The notes under the pieces: generated by a model
The model's database searches: none
Told to the model about the DNA's origin: nothing
Seen by the model: only the letters and a program-made list of their open reading frames with translations
Origin: Formosa agariphila KMM 3901
GTDB taxonomy: Bacteria; Bacteroidota; Bacteroidia; Flavobacteriales; Flavobacteriaceae
Assembly (NCBI RefSeq): GCF_000723205.1
Contig: NZ_HG315671.1
Span: 1,275,351-1,339,350, forward strand
DNA length: 64,000 nucleotides
Direction: 5' to 3'
Position numbers and translations under genes: made by a program
In this document: positions 17,875 through 26,969 of the stretch, piece after piece
Layout of the letters: every line of letters begins with the position of its first letter
Position numbering within the stretch: position 1 is the first letter of the stretch

Positions 17875-18149
17875 TAGACATTATAATGTTTTCGAATTAT
17901 ACTTCTCACTTTTAACAATCTAAAAATTCCGATACCCAATACAATCGGTGCCATTATTACTAATACAACCCCAAACCATTCTACTTTTTCAAACATATGC
18001 ATTTTTATAATGGTTAATCCCGTTCCTAAAAACACCATAAATGTTCTGAAATATGCTAGAAAAGTCCGTTCGTTTGCAAGTTTTGTACGCTCTATGGCAA
18101 GCCAATCTCGAGTTATAAGAGCAGGAGGAACAGAGTTTTTATTTATCAT
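17874..18149 (-). CDS. DUF202 small membrane protein
   Basis: 91 residues. The N-terminal half holds the DUF202 signature LAIERTKLANERTFLAYFRT (about 17-36), followed by two membrane helices (about 38-53 and 58-80). DUF202 is found in bacteria and in yeast VTC proteins; a biochemical role here is unknown. It is first in a two-gene unit, overlapping the next gene by 1 nt. A candidate -7 box lies at 18206-18213. Confidence 0.85.
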   Translation of the reverse strand: MINKNSVPPALITRDWLAIERTKLANERTFLAYFRTFMVFLGTGLTIIKMHMFEKVEWFGVVLVIMAPIVLGIGIFRLLKVRSIIRKHYNV

Positions 18150-18205
18150 AGGTAATAAAATATTTAGGTTGATTACTATAATTAAAGTTTGAAAATAAAG
18201 ATAGT

Positions 18206-18213
18206 CAAAGCTA
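18206..18213 (-). promoter_or_regulatory. -7 box for the DUF202 unit
   Basis: TAGCTTTG on the minus strand, 57 bp upstream of the DUF202 start. No clear -33 element. Confidence 0.4.
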
Positions 18214-18249
18214 AACTTCTATTTTAATTTTTAAAAAGATATGCTATAA

Positions 18250-18279
18250 AAAAAGCTCAATCTTTCGATTGAGCTTTTT
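18250..18279 (-). terminator. terminator after the OmpA-family gene
   Basis: A 13-bp perfect stem (18250-18262 with 18267-18279, core AGCTCAATC/GATTGAGCT), 4-nt loop, A and T runs on both sides. Confidence 0.88.
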
Positions 18280-18300
18280 AATATTTGAGATGAAGATGAA

Positions 18301-19146
18301 TTATTGTTTATCAGCTTCAACCATACTTTTCATTTCCTTTTCAACCATTTCGTAGAATTGGTCAATTTTAGGAAGTACAACAATACGAGTACGTCTGTTA
18401 GTCGCTCTGTTTTCTGCGGTATCATTATCTACTAATGGTACATAGTGGCTACGACCAGCTGCGATTAATTGCGCAGGATTAACACTCATGTCTTGTAATA
18501 CTCTTACAACAGATGTAGCACGTTTAACACTTAAATCCCAGTTGTCTTCAAGAATTCCACCTTTTTTGTAAGGTACGTTATCTGTGTGTCCTTCAACCAT
18601 AGCTTCAAAGTTTGGTTTACTATTTATTACTTTAGCAACTTTAGCTAAAACATCTTTAGCTTTATCTGTTACGATGTAGCTACCGCTTTTAAATAATAAT
18701 TTGTCTGCAATAGAGATAAATACAACACCCTTTTCTACATTAATTTCAATGTCTGGATCGTCGATACCAACTGCTTTCTTTAAACTTGTAACAACAGCTA
18801 AAGTAACACTATCTTTTCTTGTTAAAGCATCTTGTAATCTTGTGATCTTAAGATCTTTCTCTTTCATGCTTTCTAAAGATTTCTCTAAGTTTTCAGCACC
18901 TTTTTGAGTTAGTGTTGTTAAGTTACCTTTAGTGTCAATTAAATCTGTTATCTGATCTTTTAACGCTTCTGCTCTAGCAGTCGCTGCAGCATTCTCTGTT
19001 AAACAGCTATTCAATTTTACAGTTGCCGAATTTAATAAATCCTGAGTTTCTTTTTGCTTAGATTCTAAGGCAGCATATTCTTTTTTAGATACACATGATG
19101 ATAATAGGAGTAAAGCAGCTACACTGCTTAAAATGAGTTTCTTCAT
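18301..19146 (-). CDS. OmpA-family peptidoglycan-binding lipoprotein
   Basis: 281 residues from the ATG at 19146, which gives a clean lipoprotein signal (LLLLSSC18). An in-frame ATG at 19173 lies at or before the inferred transcription start (-7 box 19176-19183), so I prefer the later one. After a coiled-coil stretch (about 25-115) comes an OmpA C-terminal domain with VEGHTDNVPY, NWDLSVKRATSVVRVL and NRATNRRTRIVVLPK, the residues that hold peptidoglycan. It probably tethers the outer membrane to the cell wall. Single gene. Confidence 0.9.
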   Translation of the reverse strand: MKKLILSSVAALLLLSSCVSKKEYAALESKQKETQDLLNSATVKLNSCLTENAAATARAEALKDQITDLIDTKGNLTTLTQKGAENLEKSLESMKEKDLKITRLQDALTRKDSVTLAVVTSLKKAVGIDDPDIEINVEKGVVFISIADKLLFKSGSYIVTDKAKDVLAKVAKVINSKPNFEAMVEGHTDNVPYKKGGILEDNWDLSVKRATSVVRVLQDMSVNPAQLIAAGRSHYVPLVDNDTAENRATNRRTRIVVLPKIDQFYEMVEKEMKSMVEADKQ

Positions 19147-19175
19147 AATAATTCTTAAATTACATTTAAACATAT

Positions 19176-19183
19176 CAAAAATA
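19176..19183 (-). promoter_or_regulatory. -7 box of the OmpA-family gene
   Basis: TATTTTTG on the minus strand. It decides the start codon at 19146 in favour of the upstream ATG at 19173. Confidence 0.5.
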
Positions 19184-19235
19184 TGAAAAAAAAGATGTTA
19201 AATTAGTGTTTAACAAAACTTTTACTAACTATTTT

Positions 19236-20222
19236 TCAATTCGATGTACTTTTTTTGTTTTTAACAAAATAAGACCAAACAATAGACTTTACACTGAAGT
19301 AATTAGCTTGCTGAATCAAGGTTTTACGTTGTTTTAATACTTTTGATAATTGACTATAAAAACTAAAATGTGCACGAATTATTGCGTAGAAATGATTGAA
19401 TTTTAGAGATACCAAAAACTTAATTCCTGCAACACCATCTAAAAGCATTCTAACGAGGATAATACCGAGTAAATTTCCGCCAGCATTTTTAACTAAAGTG
19501 AATAAACTATTCCTAAAATTTAAATAGGTTTTCTTCGGGTTTGAAGTATTTAAAGTGGCGCCTCCTAGATGGTATACAATAGAATCTGGAACACATTTTA
19601 TTTTGTAGCCTAAATTTTTAGCACGCCAACATAAATCGATTTCTTCCATATGTGCAAAAAAATCGTTGTCTAAGCCGTTTGCCTTTTTAAATACATCAGA
19701 TTTTATAAATAAACAGGCACCACTTGCCCAATCAATTTCTACACTAGTATTGTATTGTCCATGGTCTTGTTCTAAAGTGTCGAAAATACGTCCACGACAA
19801 AACGGATAACCATACTTATCTATAAATCCGCCAGCCGCTCCTGCATATTCAAAATACGATTTGTTCTTGTAATCTAAAATCTTAGGCTGGATGATAGCGG
19901 TTTTATCATCTGCATTAAAAGCCGCTTTAATAGGTTCTAGCCAATTTGGAGTTACTTCTATATCGCTATTTAATAAGCAATATACATCTGCGGGAATATG
20001 TTTTAATCCGTCGTTATAGCCTTTTGCGTAGCCACCATTTTCTGAATTTAAAATTATATGTACCGAAGGGAATTTACGCTTTAAGACGATTATAGAATCG
20101 TCTGTAGATGCATTATCAATAACATAAATATCGGCACCTTCAGAATTTAAAATAACAGAAGGTAGAAACTGTTCTAGTAACTGTTGTCCATTCCAATTTA
20201 ATATAGCAATAGCAATTTTCAT
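19236..20222 (-). CDS. family 2 glycosyltransferase (rhamnosyltransferase-like)
   Basis: 328 residues. A GT-A fold with IAILNWNG at the start, DNAS (36-39), NGGYAKGYNDGL (about 62-73), the NSD metal/sugar site (85-87), and the later EEIDLCWRAK catalytic-base region. It resembles WbbL-type rhamnosyl transferases but has no neighbouring surface-polysaccharide cluster. One hydrophobic segment near 245-265 may sit at the inner membrane. It lies 6 bp downstream of the PD-ExK protein gene and is probably co-transcribed. The acceptor is unknown. Confidence 0.85.
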   Translation of the reverse strand: MKIAIAILNWNGQQLLEQFLPSVILNSEGADIYVIDNASTDDSIIVLKRKFPSVHIILNSENGGYAKGYNDGLKHIPADVYCLLNSDIEVTPNWLEPIKAAFNADDKTAIIQPKILDYKNKSYFEYAGAAGGFIDKYGYPFCRGRIFDTLEQDHGQYNTSVEIDWASGACLFIKSDVFKKANGLDNDFFAHMEEIDLCWRAKNLGYKIKCVPDSIVYHLGGATLNTSNPKKTYLNFRNSLFTLVKNAGGNLLGIILVRMLLDGVAGIKFLVSLKFNHFYAIIRAHFSFYSQLSKVLKQRKTLIQQANYFSVKSIVWSYFVKNKKSTSN

Positions 20223-20228
20223 AATCTG

Positions 20229-20696
20229 TTAGGCGTTATAATTAGGAATGTCTTGAAGGAAATTATATTGTTCAGATTCGAAATCCATCTGACAATAATA
20301 ATGATTTAACCCGTTTGTTACCATTAAATAGGTGGCGTTAAGCGTTAAATTATAACTTGCAATTTGGTCGAACGTGGTTTGTGTAATATTAATTTTTGGT
20401 GCTTTACATTCTACAATAACATGTATGCTGCCATCGGGATTAAAAATAACGATATCGTAGCGTTTGCGTAACTTGTTTACAATTAATTCCTTTTCAACAT
20501 TAATTAACGATTTGGGATAACCTTTTACCTGCATTAAATAGTGTACACAATGTTGTCGTACCCATTCTTCGGGCTGAAGAATCACAAATTTTTTACGGAT
20601 ATCATCAAAAATAGAAATTTTATTTTCGCTACTTTTGAATCGAAATGAAAACTTCGGAAAGTTAAGTTCTTGCATTGCTAGGTCTTGAATTTTCAA
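20229..20696 (-). CDS. small PD-(D/E)XK nuclease-like protein (type I R-subunit N-terminal domain, stand-alone)
   Basis: 155 residues. The core contains D81 in RYDIVIFNPDG and E96-C-K98 in VIVECKAP, the D-(x)n-ExK site of PD-(D/E)XK nucleases, and matches the HSDR_N_2 domain found at the N terminus of type I restriction R proteins. The helicase motor and HsdM/HsdS partners are absent, so this is not a restriction system. It is divergent from holA (DNA polymerase III delta) and followed by a glycosyltransferase. A DNA-repair or housekeeping nuclease role is inferred. An internal Met at codon 8 is an alternative start. Confidence 0.75.
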   Translation of the reverse strand: MKIQDLAMQELNFPKFSFRFKSSENKISIFDDIRKKFVILQPEEWVRQHCVHYLMQVKGYPKSLINVEKELIVNKLRKRYDIVIFNPDGSIHVIVECKAPKINITQTTFDQIASYNLTLNATYLMVTNGLNHYYCQMDFESEQYNFLQDIPNYNA

Positions 20697-20735
20697 AGGT
20701 AGATTTCAAAATTCAAAAACCAAATTCCAAAGACG

Positions 20736-20743
20736 TATTTTTG
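20736..20743 (+). promoter_or_regulatory. -7 box of holA
   Basis: TATTTTTG, 24 bp upstream of the TTG start of holA; no clear -33. Confidence 0.45.
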
Positions 20744-20767
20744 GAATAATCCTATATAGTTTACAGT

Positions 20768-21772
20768 TTGGACGAGATTAAACAATTAGTTGCCGATATA
20801 AAGCAAAAGAATTTAAAACCGATTTATCTATTAATGGGAGAAGAGACCTATTATATAGATAAGCTTTCCGATTATATTGAAGACAATGTACTGACAGAAG
20901 AAGAGCGCGGTTTTAATCTAATGGTATTGTATGGTCGCGATGTAACTGTCGAAGATATTGTTGGGCATGCCAAACGGTATCCAATGATGGCAGAATATCA
21001 GGTGATAATAGTTAAAGAAGCACAAGATTTATCGCGCACCATTGAAAAATTAGCTGAATATGCTAAAAATCCGCAACCTTCTACAATTTTAGTGCTGAAT
21101 TATAAATATAAATCTGCCGATAAGCGTAAAGCGCTTTATAAAACAATTAAAAAGTCCGGAGTAGTTTTCGAGAGTAAAAAACTGTACGAAAATCAGGTGG
21201 CCGATTGGATTCGTCGAACGCTATCTCCAAAATCGTATTCCATTACGCCTAAAGCGGCTCAAATGCTAGTAGAGTTCTTAGGAAATAATTTAAGTAAAAT
21301 TAATAATGAGTTAGAGAAGCTTCAGATTATTTTACCAAAAGAAACTCAAATTACTCCAGAGCATATTGAAGAAAATATTGGGATTAGTAAAGATTATAAT
21401 AATTTTGAGTTACGAAAAGCTATAGGAGCTAGAGATGTGGTGAAAGCGCAGCGTATTGTAAAGTATTTTGCCGAAAACCCTAAAGATAATCCAATGGTGG
21501 TTACAGTCTCTTTAGTGTTTAGTTTCTTTTCTCAGTTATTACAAATTCACGGATTATCGGATAAGAATCCTAGAAGTGTGGCTTCAGCAGTTAAAATAAA
21601 CCCTTATTTTGTAGATGAATATTTAGTTGCTGTGAGAAATTACCCAATGAAAAAGGTGAGTGCAAATATTTCTATCTTACGTGAATTTGATGTGAAAAGC
21701 AAGGGAATTGGGTCTAATGCAGTGCCACAGGGCGATTTATTAAAAGAGCTTTTAGTACATTTAATGTTTTAA
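20768..21772 (+). CDS. holA: DNA polymerase III subunit delta
   Basis: 334 residues. The N terminus (MDEIKQLVADIKQKNLKPIYLLMGEE) and the later RKALYKTIKKSG and NELEKLQIILP blocks follow the HolA family. Delta opens the sliding clamp within the clamp loader. The start codon is TTG at 20768: the only in-frame codons upstream before a stop (TAA at 20747-20749) offer no ATG, and the -7 box at 20736 leaves a short leader. Convergent with lnt, 32 bp apart, no obvious terminator between them. Confidence 0.9.
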   Translation: MDEIKQLVADIKQKNLKPIYLLMGEETYYIDKLSDYIEDNVLTEEERGFNLMVLYGRDVTVEDIVGHAKRYPMMAEYQVIIVKEAQDLSRTIEKLAEYAKNPQPSTILVLNYKYKSADKRKALYKTIKKSGVVFESKKLYENQVADWIRRTLSPKSYSITPKAAQMLVEFLGNNLSKINNELEKLQIILPKETQITPEHIEENIGISKDYNNFELRKAIGARDVVKAQRIVKYFAENPKDNPMVVTVSLVFSFFSQLLQIHGLSDKNPRSVASAVKINPYFVDEYLVAVRNYPMKKVSANISILREFDVKSKGIGSNAVPQGDLLKELLVHLMF

Positions 21773-21804
21773 GTAAACTTATTTAGAAATAGATAATTTG
21801 AGCG

Positions 21805-23400
21805 TTATACCCGATCTCTTCTAAAAAAGGTAATTACAAATAACCCAAGAGCAAGAAACATACTTATTCTAGCAATATAATCGCCTGCTTGTACATAAAA
21901 AGTAATGTTTGTATTTACAGGAATACGGGCTTTTAAACTTCCTTGTTCTTCGTAAGCCAAGGTTTTTATGATATCTCCTTTCGGACTTATAAATGCAGAA
22001 ATTCCGGTGTTCGCACTTCTAGCAATTGCACGACGTGTTTCTATAGCACGAAGTCTAGCATAACTTAAATGTTGTTTGTGTCCTTGAGTATTGCCCCACC
22101 ACGCATCATTTGTCATTATAGCTAAAACATTTGCGCCTTCACGTACATAACCCGTAACATATTCACCATACACAGATTCGTAACAAATTACAGGAGCAAC
22201 TTTATATTCTGAATTTTTTAACTTGAAAGCTGAACGCTCTTTTTGGGTTGTTTTCATGGCTACAGTACCACCTAAGTCTAACATGGCATCTCCAATAATA
22301 GGCTTTAAGATACTTTGATATGGGAAGTTTTCTACACCAACAACCAACTTCGATTTATGATAAATTAAAGGTTCTTTATCGGCATTTATAAAAGCGGCCG
22401 AATTGTAATAATCTACCCAAAGTTTATCGTTATATTGATTTGAAGTTGGTAGAATATCTGCTTTATTAGTATGTTTTTGATAGAATTGTAAACCAAGTAA
22501 ATAATTTAAATTAGGATAGTTATATACGAAGCTTTTTGCTTGAAAAAACTCACTACTACTATTAAATCGAGGTAAATTAACACCGTAATTTTCGGCTAAA
22601 ACGGTTTCTGGAGACACTAAAAGATTCGTGTTTTCTGTAATATTCTCTTCAGCTAACTGTATTAATAACTCACCAACTCTTTTATTAGTTGCATTATACT
22701 TTTCGCTATAAGGGTCAATGTTAGGTTGTAAAACTACAGCTTCAATGGTGTCTTCTTCTGGAGTGTAGGTGTAATAACGGACTATAGAAAATACTATTGG
22801 TAAGCAAATTAGTAAAGTAGTTTGTATCGCGGCACGTTTTAAGATGCTATTTTCTTTAAATTTAAAGAAGGTTAAAAGCGCTTTAAACAGGATGCCATTA
22901 ACCAGCCACACCCAAAGTGTACCACCAAAAGCACCTGTAAATTCGTACCATTGAATCCATTTAGGATACTCAGAAAAAGCATTTCCTAAATTTAACCAAG
23001 GCCAAGAAAATTCCCAATTTAAGTGGAGTTTTTCAAAACAAATCCAAAGTGTAATTAAAAATAAAAGAGATTTGTTTATAGTTGTACGTTTAGCAACGGC
23101 TTGATAAATTAGAATGAGAAGAGCCATGAGTAAACTGTTTACTAAAATGGCAAAACATGCTCCAAACATATCGGCATATTGTAACCAGTTTGTAGTAATA
23201 AAATTCCAAATAAAGAAAGCTAAATAAGACAACGCAAATAAGCGCCAACCTTTATATTTTATGGTTTGCTGTTCTTTAATGTCGTGCGCAACATAAAGCA
23301 GGGGAATAAAAGCTACAAATAATAAAACAGGAAAACCGTAAGTGGGCCAGCCAAAGGCTAATAATAATCCTGTTGCTAAGGCTAATAAGAGGTGTTTCAA
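21805..23400 (-). CDS. lnt: apolipoprotein N-acyltransferase
   Basis: 531 residues. Six to seven N-terminal membrane helices are followed by a periplasmic nitrilase-like domain and a last helix near the C terminus. The catalytic triad is visible: E265 in LVSPETVLAE, K349 in IYHKSKLVVG and C406 in APVICYESVYGEY. Lnt adds the third acyl chain to lipoproteins at the inner membrane, fitting the many lipoproteins in the window. It lies 42 bp downstream of the PorV/PorQ-like gene, on the same strand. Confidence 0.93.
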   Translation of the reverse strand: MKHLLLALATGLLLAFGWPTYGFPVLLFVAFIPLLYVAHDIKEQQTIKYKGWRLFALSYLAFFIWNFITTNWLQYADMFGACFAILVNSLLMALLILIYQAVAKRTTINKSLLFLITLWICFEKLHLNWEFSWPWLNLGNAFSEYPKWIQWYEFTGAFGGTLWVWLVNGILFKALLTFFKFKENSILKRAAIQTTLLICLPIVFSIVRYYTYTPEEDTIEAVVLQPNIDPYSEKYNATNKRVGELLIQLAEENITENTNLLVSPETVLAENYGVNLPRFNSSSEFFQAKSFVYNYPNLNYLLGLQFYQKHTNKADILPTSNQYNDKLWVDYYNSAAFINADKEPLIYHKSKLVVGVENFPYQSILKPIIGDAMLDLGGTVAMKTTQKERSAFKLKNSEYKVAPVICYESVYGEYVTGYVREGANVLAIMTNDAWWGNTQGHKQHLSYARLRAIETRRAIARSANTGISAFISPKGDIIKTLAYEEQGSLKARIPVNTNITFYVQAGDYIARISMFLALGLFVITFFRRDRV

Positions 23401-23442
23401 AGTGTTTAAACTAAATTTATAAGGACAGATTCATCCTATTAA

Positions 23443-24516
23443 TTAGTGTCTAAAGATACTAAAATCCAATTTCAAAGAAAACACATTCGAGTATAAAGCT
23501 ACACTTTGGTCGCCAATATCTGTAAACGCATAATCGACTTGTATGCCTTGATATTTAAAACCAACACCTAAACTGGGTTGAAAGCTTACTTGTTCTGTAT
23601 TATCGATTTGTAATTCATTTTGAAAGTTTCCCATACCGCCGCGTAAGTAAACCATATCTAAATAACCGAATTCAAATCCGAATGACGGATTAATACTCAC
23701 AAAAGATGTTGAAATAATATCATTGTTTTCAGCAAAACGCATTTGTAAATCTATTGCAGCTTCTAACGAATAGTCGTAATTAAAATTAAAGGTTTTAGAA
23801 ACGCCTAATTGTAATTTAGGAATTGTGATTTCTGTAGTTTCAGGTAATTCCTGATTTTCCCCTCCAATTGCATTTTGTATGGTTTCGAACTTGTCTTCAT
23901 CAATTTGCCATGCATTAAAAGTAGTTGTAATATCTCTGGCCATTAAACCAAAATTCCAAGACTCTGTTTCGTATTGTATACCAAGATCTAAACCAAATCC
24001 CCAAGAATTAGCAAAATCCCCAATAATTCTTCGAATTACCTTAGCATTTACACCATAACTAAAGCCTTCTGCAAAAACAGGTTGTCTAGAGTAGGAGAAT
24101 GTTACGCCATAATCGGCGGTAGAAAACAGTTCAATTCTATCGTAGTTAATATTTCCGTCATCATCGATTAATTGTGTGGTGTCTAAAATATCATCTACTC
24201 CAAATCGAATTAAAGAAATTCCCATTGCACTTCTGTCGTCTATAGGCATAGCAAAAGCTGCATAATCGTAATTTGCAATGTTTGCAAAATAACTGGAGTG
24301 CATTAACGCCAACTGATTATCTTCTAAATGGATTAATCCAGCAGGATTCCAATACCCCGAATTAACATCGGCAGATTGGGCGGTAACGGCGTGACTCATA
24401 CCTAGAGCGGCGGCGTCGACTCCAATATTCATAAATTCATTAGAATATTTTCTAGTTGTTTGGCTAAAAACCGAAACACTTACTAATACGAATAGGGTAG
24501 TGAAAAATATTCTCAA
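23443..24516 (-). CDS. PorV/PorQ family outer-membrane beta-barrel protein
   Basis: 357 residues, signal peptide 1-18 ending VFSQ. The mature start (EFMNIGVDAAALGMSHAVTA, then SGYWNPAGL) is the family mark of PorV/PorQ (FadL-like) barrels tied to the type IX secretion system. The C terminus ends in an aromatic-rich strand (LKLDFSIF). PorV shuttles secreted cargo; which paralogue this is cannot be told, as no other type IX core gene is adjacent. Confidence 0.82.
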   Translation of the reverse strand: MRIFFTTLFVLVSVSVFSQTTRKYSNEFMNIGVDAAALGMSHAVTAQSADVNSGYWNPAGLIHLEDNQLALMHSSYFANIANYDYAAFAMPIDDRSAMGISLIRFGVDDILDTTQLIDDDGNINYDRIELFSTADYGVTFSYSRQPVFAEGFSYGVNAKVIRRIIGDFANSWGFGLDLGIQYETESWNFGLMARDITTTFNAWQIDEDKFETIQNAIGGENQELPETTEITIPKLQLGVSKTFNFNYDYSLEAAIDLQMRFAENNDIISTSFVSINPSFGFEFGYLDMVYLRGGMGNFQNELQIDNTEQVSFQPSLGVGFKYQGIQVDYAFTDIGDQSVALYSNVFSLKLDFSIFRH

Positions 24517-24565
24517 CGTTAATTTTTTTACAAATATGCAGATAATTTAATTGGCTTAAAAACTT

Positions 24566-24573
24566 TATTTTTG
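24566..24573 (+). promoter_or_regulatory. candidate -7 box upstream of pssA
   Basis: TATTTTTG; if used it gives a leader of about 150 nt before pssA. No -33 at proper spacing. Confidence 0.35.
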
Positions 24574-24604
24574 CCTTTGTAAAAAGATAAAATGTAGTTA
24601 GTAC

Positions 24605-24625
24605 TTAGCATTGCACTTATGCTAA
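24605..24625 (+). repeat. hairpin in the pssA leader
   Basis: A perfect 7-bp inverted repeat, TTAGCAT (24605-24611) and ATGCTAA (24619-24625) with a 7-nt loop, not followed by a T tract. It is not a terminator; a leader role is speculative. Confidence 0.3.
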
Positions 24626-24728
24626 CTTAGTATTTAACTTAAAATATAACGGCTTATTGTGTTATTTTTTTAAATGGTCTTATCTTACACCCTAAATCTT
24701 TACTATTTTTACATAAACACATTACTGT

Positions 24729-25493
24729 ATGTTGATTAAAAATTATGTGCCAAATGCACTGACGTTATTAAATTTATTTTGTGGTTGTATTGCCGTAATA
24801 TTTGCAACCCACAATCATTTTATTGTCGCTGCTGCTTTTGTGTTTGCAGGTATATTCTTTGATTTTTTCGATGGATTTGCTGCACGAAAACTTGGCGTAT
24901 CTTCAGAATTAGGATTACAGTTAGATTCTTTAGCAGATATGGTAACCAGTGGGGTTGTACCGGGTATTGTAATGTATAAATTATTGAGCTTTAGTATTGA
25001 GAAACCAGAATTATCTACAGACGAAGGTTCTTGGAATGCGTTTTTTAGTGGCGATGCTATTATGCCTTCTTTCTTACCTCTAATTGGTTTTTTTATTACC
25101 TTATCTTCTGCATATCGTTTAGCAAAATTTAATTTAGACGAAGAGCAACAAGATTATTTTAAAGGACTACCAACACCGGCAAATACGTTGTTAATTATTT
25201 CATTGCCGTTAATTATGGAATTGCAGCAAAACGATATGATGAATGCCATAATTATGAATCAAGGATTTTTAATTGCGCTAACTATTACTAGTACTTTTTT
25301 ATTGAACGCGCCAATAGCATTATTTGCCTTAAAGTTTAAATCTTGGGACTTTAAGCCGAATGCCATTCGCTATATCTTTCTTATAATTTGTGTCTTGCTC
25401 CTGATTTCTTTAAAGTTTGCAGCAATCCCAATAATTATACTTGTATATGTTGCGATGTCTATGTTAGATGTGGTAATGAAGGGGAGTTATTAA
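24729..25493 (+). CDS. pssA: CDP-diacylglycerol-serine O-phosphatidyltransferase
   Basis: 254 residues with six to eight membrane helices. The CDP-alcohol phosphotransferase motif D-G-x2-A-R-x8-G-x3-D-x3-D is complete (D48 G49 ... A52 R53 ... G62 ... D66 ... D70, with D45 before it). It makes phosphatidylserine, the precursor of phosphatidylethanolamine, in the inner membrane. Single gene; no hairpin terminator follows. Confidence 0.92.
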   Translation: MLIKNYVPNALTLLNLFCGCIAVIFATHNHFIVAAAFVFAGIFFDFFDGFAARKLGVSSELGLQLDSLADMVTSGVVPGIVMYKLLSFSIEKPELSTDEGSWNAFFSGDAIMPSFLPLIGFFITLSSAYRLAKFNLDEEQQDYFKGLPTPANTLLIISLPLIMELQQNDMMNAIIMNQGFLIALTITSTFLLNAPIALFALKFKSWDFKPNAIRYIFLIICVLLLISLKFAAIPIIILVYVAMSMLDVVMKGSY

Positions 25494-25783
25494 ACGTTAA
25501 CTAATTAGCACAAAAATCTTTAATATAGCTGTAATTTTATAAAATGTATGTACTATTTGATGCTTTCTAAGTGATTCTTGTATTCCTACGAGCTTAAAAT
25601 AGAATCATTGTAATCTATAACTCTCATTTGTAGATTTAGATAGTAATTTTACTACCGATGTTTAACTTGTTATAGTCTAGAAAAGACCATACTCAAATTG
25701 CGGATACTGCAGTTTATTATCAATTAAAATAGCTTATAAATTGACTCTTAATACTAAAGTTGTATGTAGAACAGGTGTAAGAA
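25494..25783. other. convergent intergenic region (290 bp)
   Basis: AT-rich spacer between pssA and lptB. I see no terminator hairpin, promoter motif or credible small gene. Confidence 0.5.
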
Positions 25784-26524
25784 TTAAAAATCCAACTTCT
25801 TTTTACGAAGCTCGAAATTCTGACCTAAATACACTTTACGAACCATTTCGTCTTCGGCAAGTTCTTCAGGTTTACCAGCTTTTAAAATTCCACCTTCAAA
25901 CATTAAATAGGTACGGTCTGTAATCGCTAAGGTTTCTTGTACGTTGTGGTCTGTAATTAATATACCAATGTTCTTTTTAGTAAGTTGGGCCACAATACGC
26001 TGAATATCTTCTACAGCTACAGGGTCTACTCCGGCAAACGGTTCGTCTAATAAAATAAAATTAGGATCGGTAGCAAGTGCTCGTGCAATTTCAGTACGTC
26101 TACGTTCTCCACCAGATAATAAATCGCCTCGGTTTTTACGAATGTGTCCCAAACTGAATTCTTCAATAAGCGATTCCATTTTCATGAGCTGCTCTTTTTT
26201 GCTCAATTTAGTAAGTTGTAATACGCTTAAAATATTATCTTCAATACTTAATTTTCTAAATACTGAAGCTTCTTGAGCTAAATACCCAATACCGTGTTGT
26301 GCACGTTTGTACATAGGGTATTTCGTGATTTCTTTATCTTCTAAATATATAGTTCCACCGTTAGGTTTTACTAAGCCAACAATCATGTAAAAAGATGTGG
26401 TTTTTCCGGCACCGTTTGGACCAAGTAGGCCCACGATTTCCCCTTGATTAACCTCTAAAGAGACATCTTTTACAACTTTTCGCCCATTATAGGACTTCAT
26501 TAAATGTTCAGCTTTTAGTTTCAC
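25784..26524 (-). CDS. lptB: LPS export ABC transporter ATP-binding protein LptB
   Basis: 246 residues. Walker A GPNGAGKT (35-42), signature [17 protein letters not shown], Walker [13 protein letters not shown] and switch [10 protein letters not shown] are intact. The wording around the signature and Walker B is specific to LptB, which powers lipopolysaccharide extraction through LptFGC. It sits alone, as often in Bacteroidota where lpt genes are scattered. The KdsD gene for a lipopolysaccharide sugar lies 1.3 kb away. Confidence 0.92.
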   Translation of the reverse strand: MKLKAEHLMKSYNGRKVVKDVSLEVNQGEIVGLLGPNGAGKTTSFYMIVGLVKPNGGTIYLEDKEITKYPMYKRAQHGIGYLAQEASVFRKLSIEDNILSVLQLTKLSKKEQLMKMESLIEEFSLGHIRKNRGDLLSGGERRRTEIARALATDPNFILLDEPFAGVDPVAVEDIQRIVAQLTKKNIGILITDHNVQETLAITDRTYLMFEGGILKAGKPEELAEDEMVRKVYLGQNFELRKKKLDF

Positions 26525-26618
26525 GTTGTGGTTTTTTTATATTCTGATATTATAAAAACAGAAGTGCTAAAATACTAAAATCATAGCACTTTCTGTTAGC
26601 GATTGTTTTTACTTTAAT

Positions 26619-26969
26619 TTAGGCTTCTGTAGCTTCTAATTCATCCCAAAACTCGTACGCTCGTCTTAAATGAGGAATAACTATTGTACCACCAACAAGG
26701 GTTGCGATACTTAAAGCTTCAACAACTTCTGCGCGAGTTAATCCAGATTTGTAAGCCGTTTCTAAATGGTATTTTACACAGTCGTCGCAACGTAAAACAG
26801 TAGATGCAACAAGACCTAAAAGTTCTTTTGTTTTTACATCTAAAGCACCAGCTTGAAATGCATTAGTATCTAAATTAAAGATGCGTTTAATAATTTTATT
26901 ATCATCGCTCAAAATGCGGTCGTTCATTTTGGCTCTATAGTCGTTAAACTCGGTTATTTTATCTGACAT
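26619..26969 (-). CDS. carboxymuconolactone decarboxylase / AhpD-like protein
   Basis: 116 residues, all-helical, with the AhpD-type redox motif C61-x2-C64-x3-H68 (LRCDDCVKYH) and a GLTRAEVVEAL helix. Such proteins act as thiol-based peroxidase partners. The gene overlaps the end of tatC by 11 nt and forms a kdsD-tatC-AhpD-like operon; the link with Tat export is positional only. The true function, peroxide defence or otherwise, is not shown by sequence. Confidence 0.85.
   Translation of the reverse strand: MSDKITEFNDYRAKMNDRILSDDNKIIKRIFNLDTNAFQAGALDVKTKELLGLVASTVLRCDDCVKYHLETAYKSGLTRAEVVEALSIATLVGGTIVIPHLRRAYEFWDELEATEA

Noticed and set aside
20229-20696. A type I restriction-modification system
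   Set aside because: Only the small N-terminal nuclease-like domain is present; no HsdM, HsdS or helicase motor nearby.
25741-25923. A 60-codon plus-strand frame at the end of lptB
   Set aside because: It lies largely antisense within lptB with no own signals.
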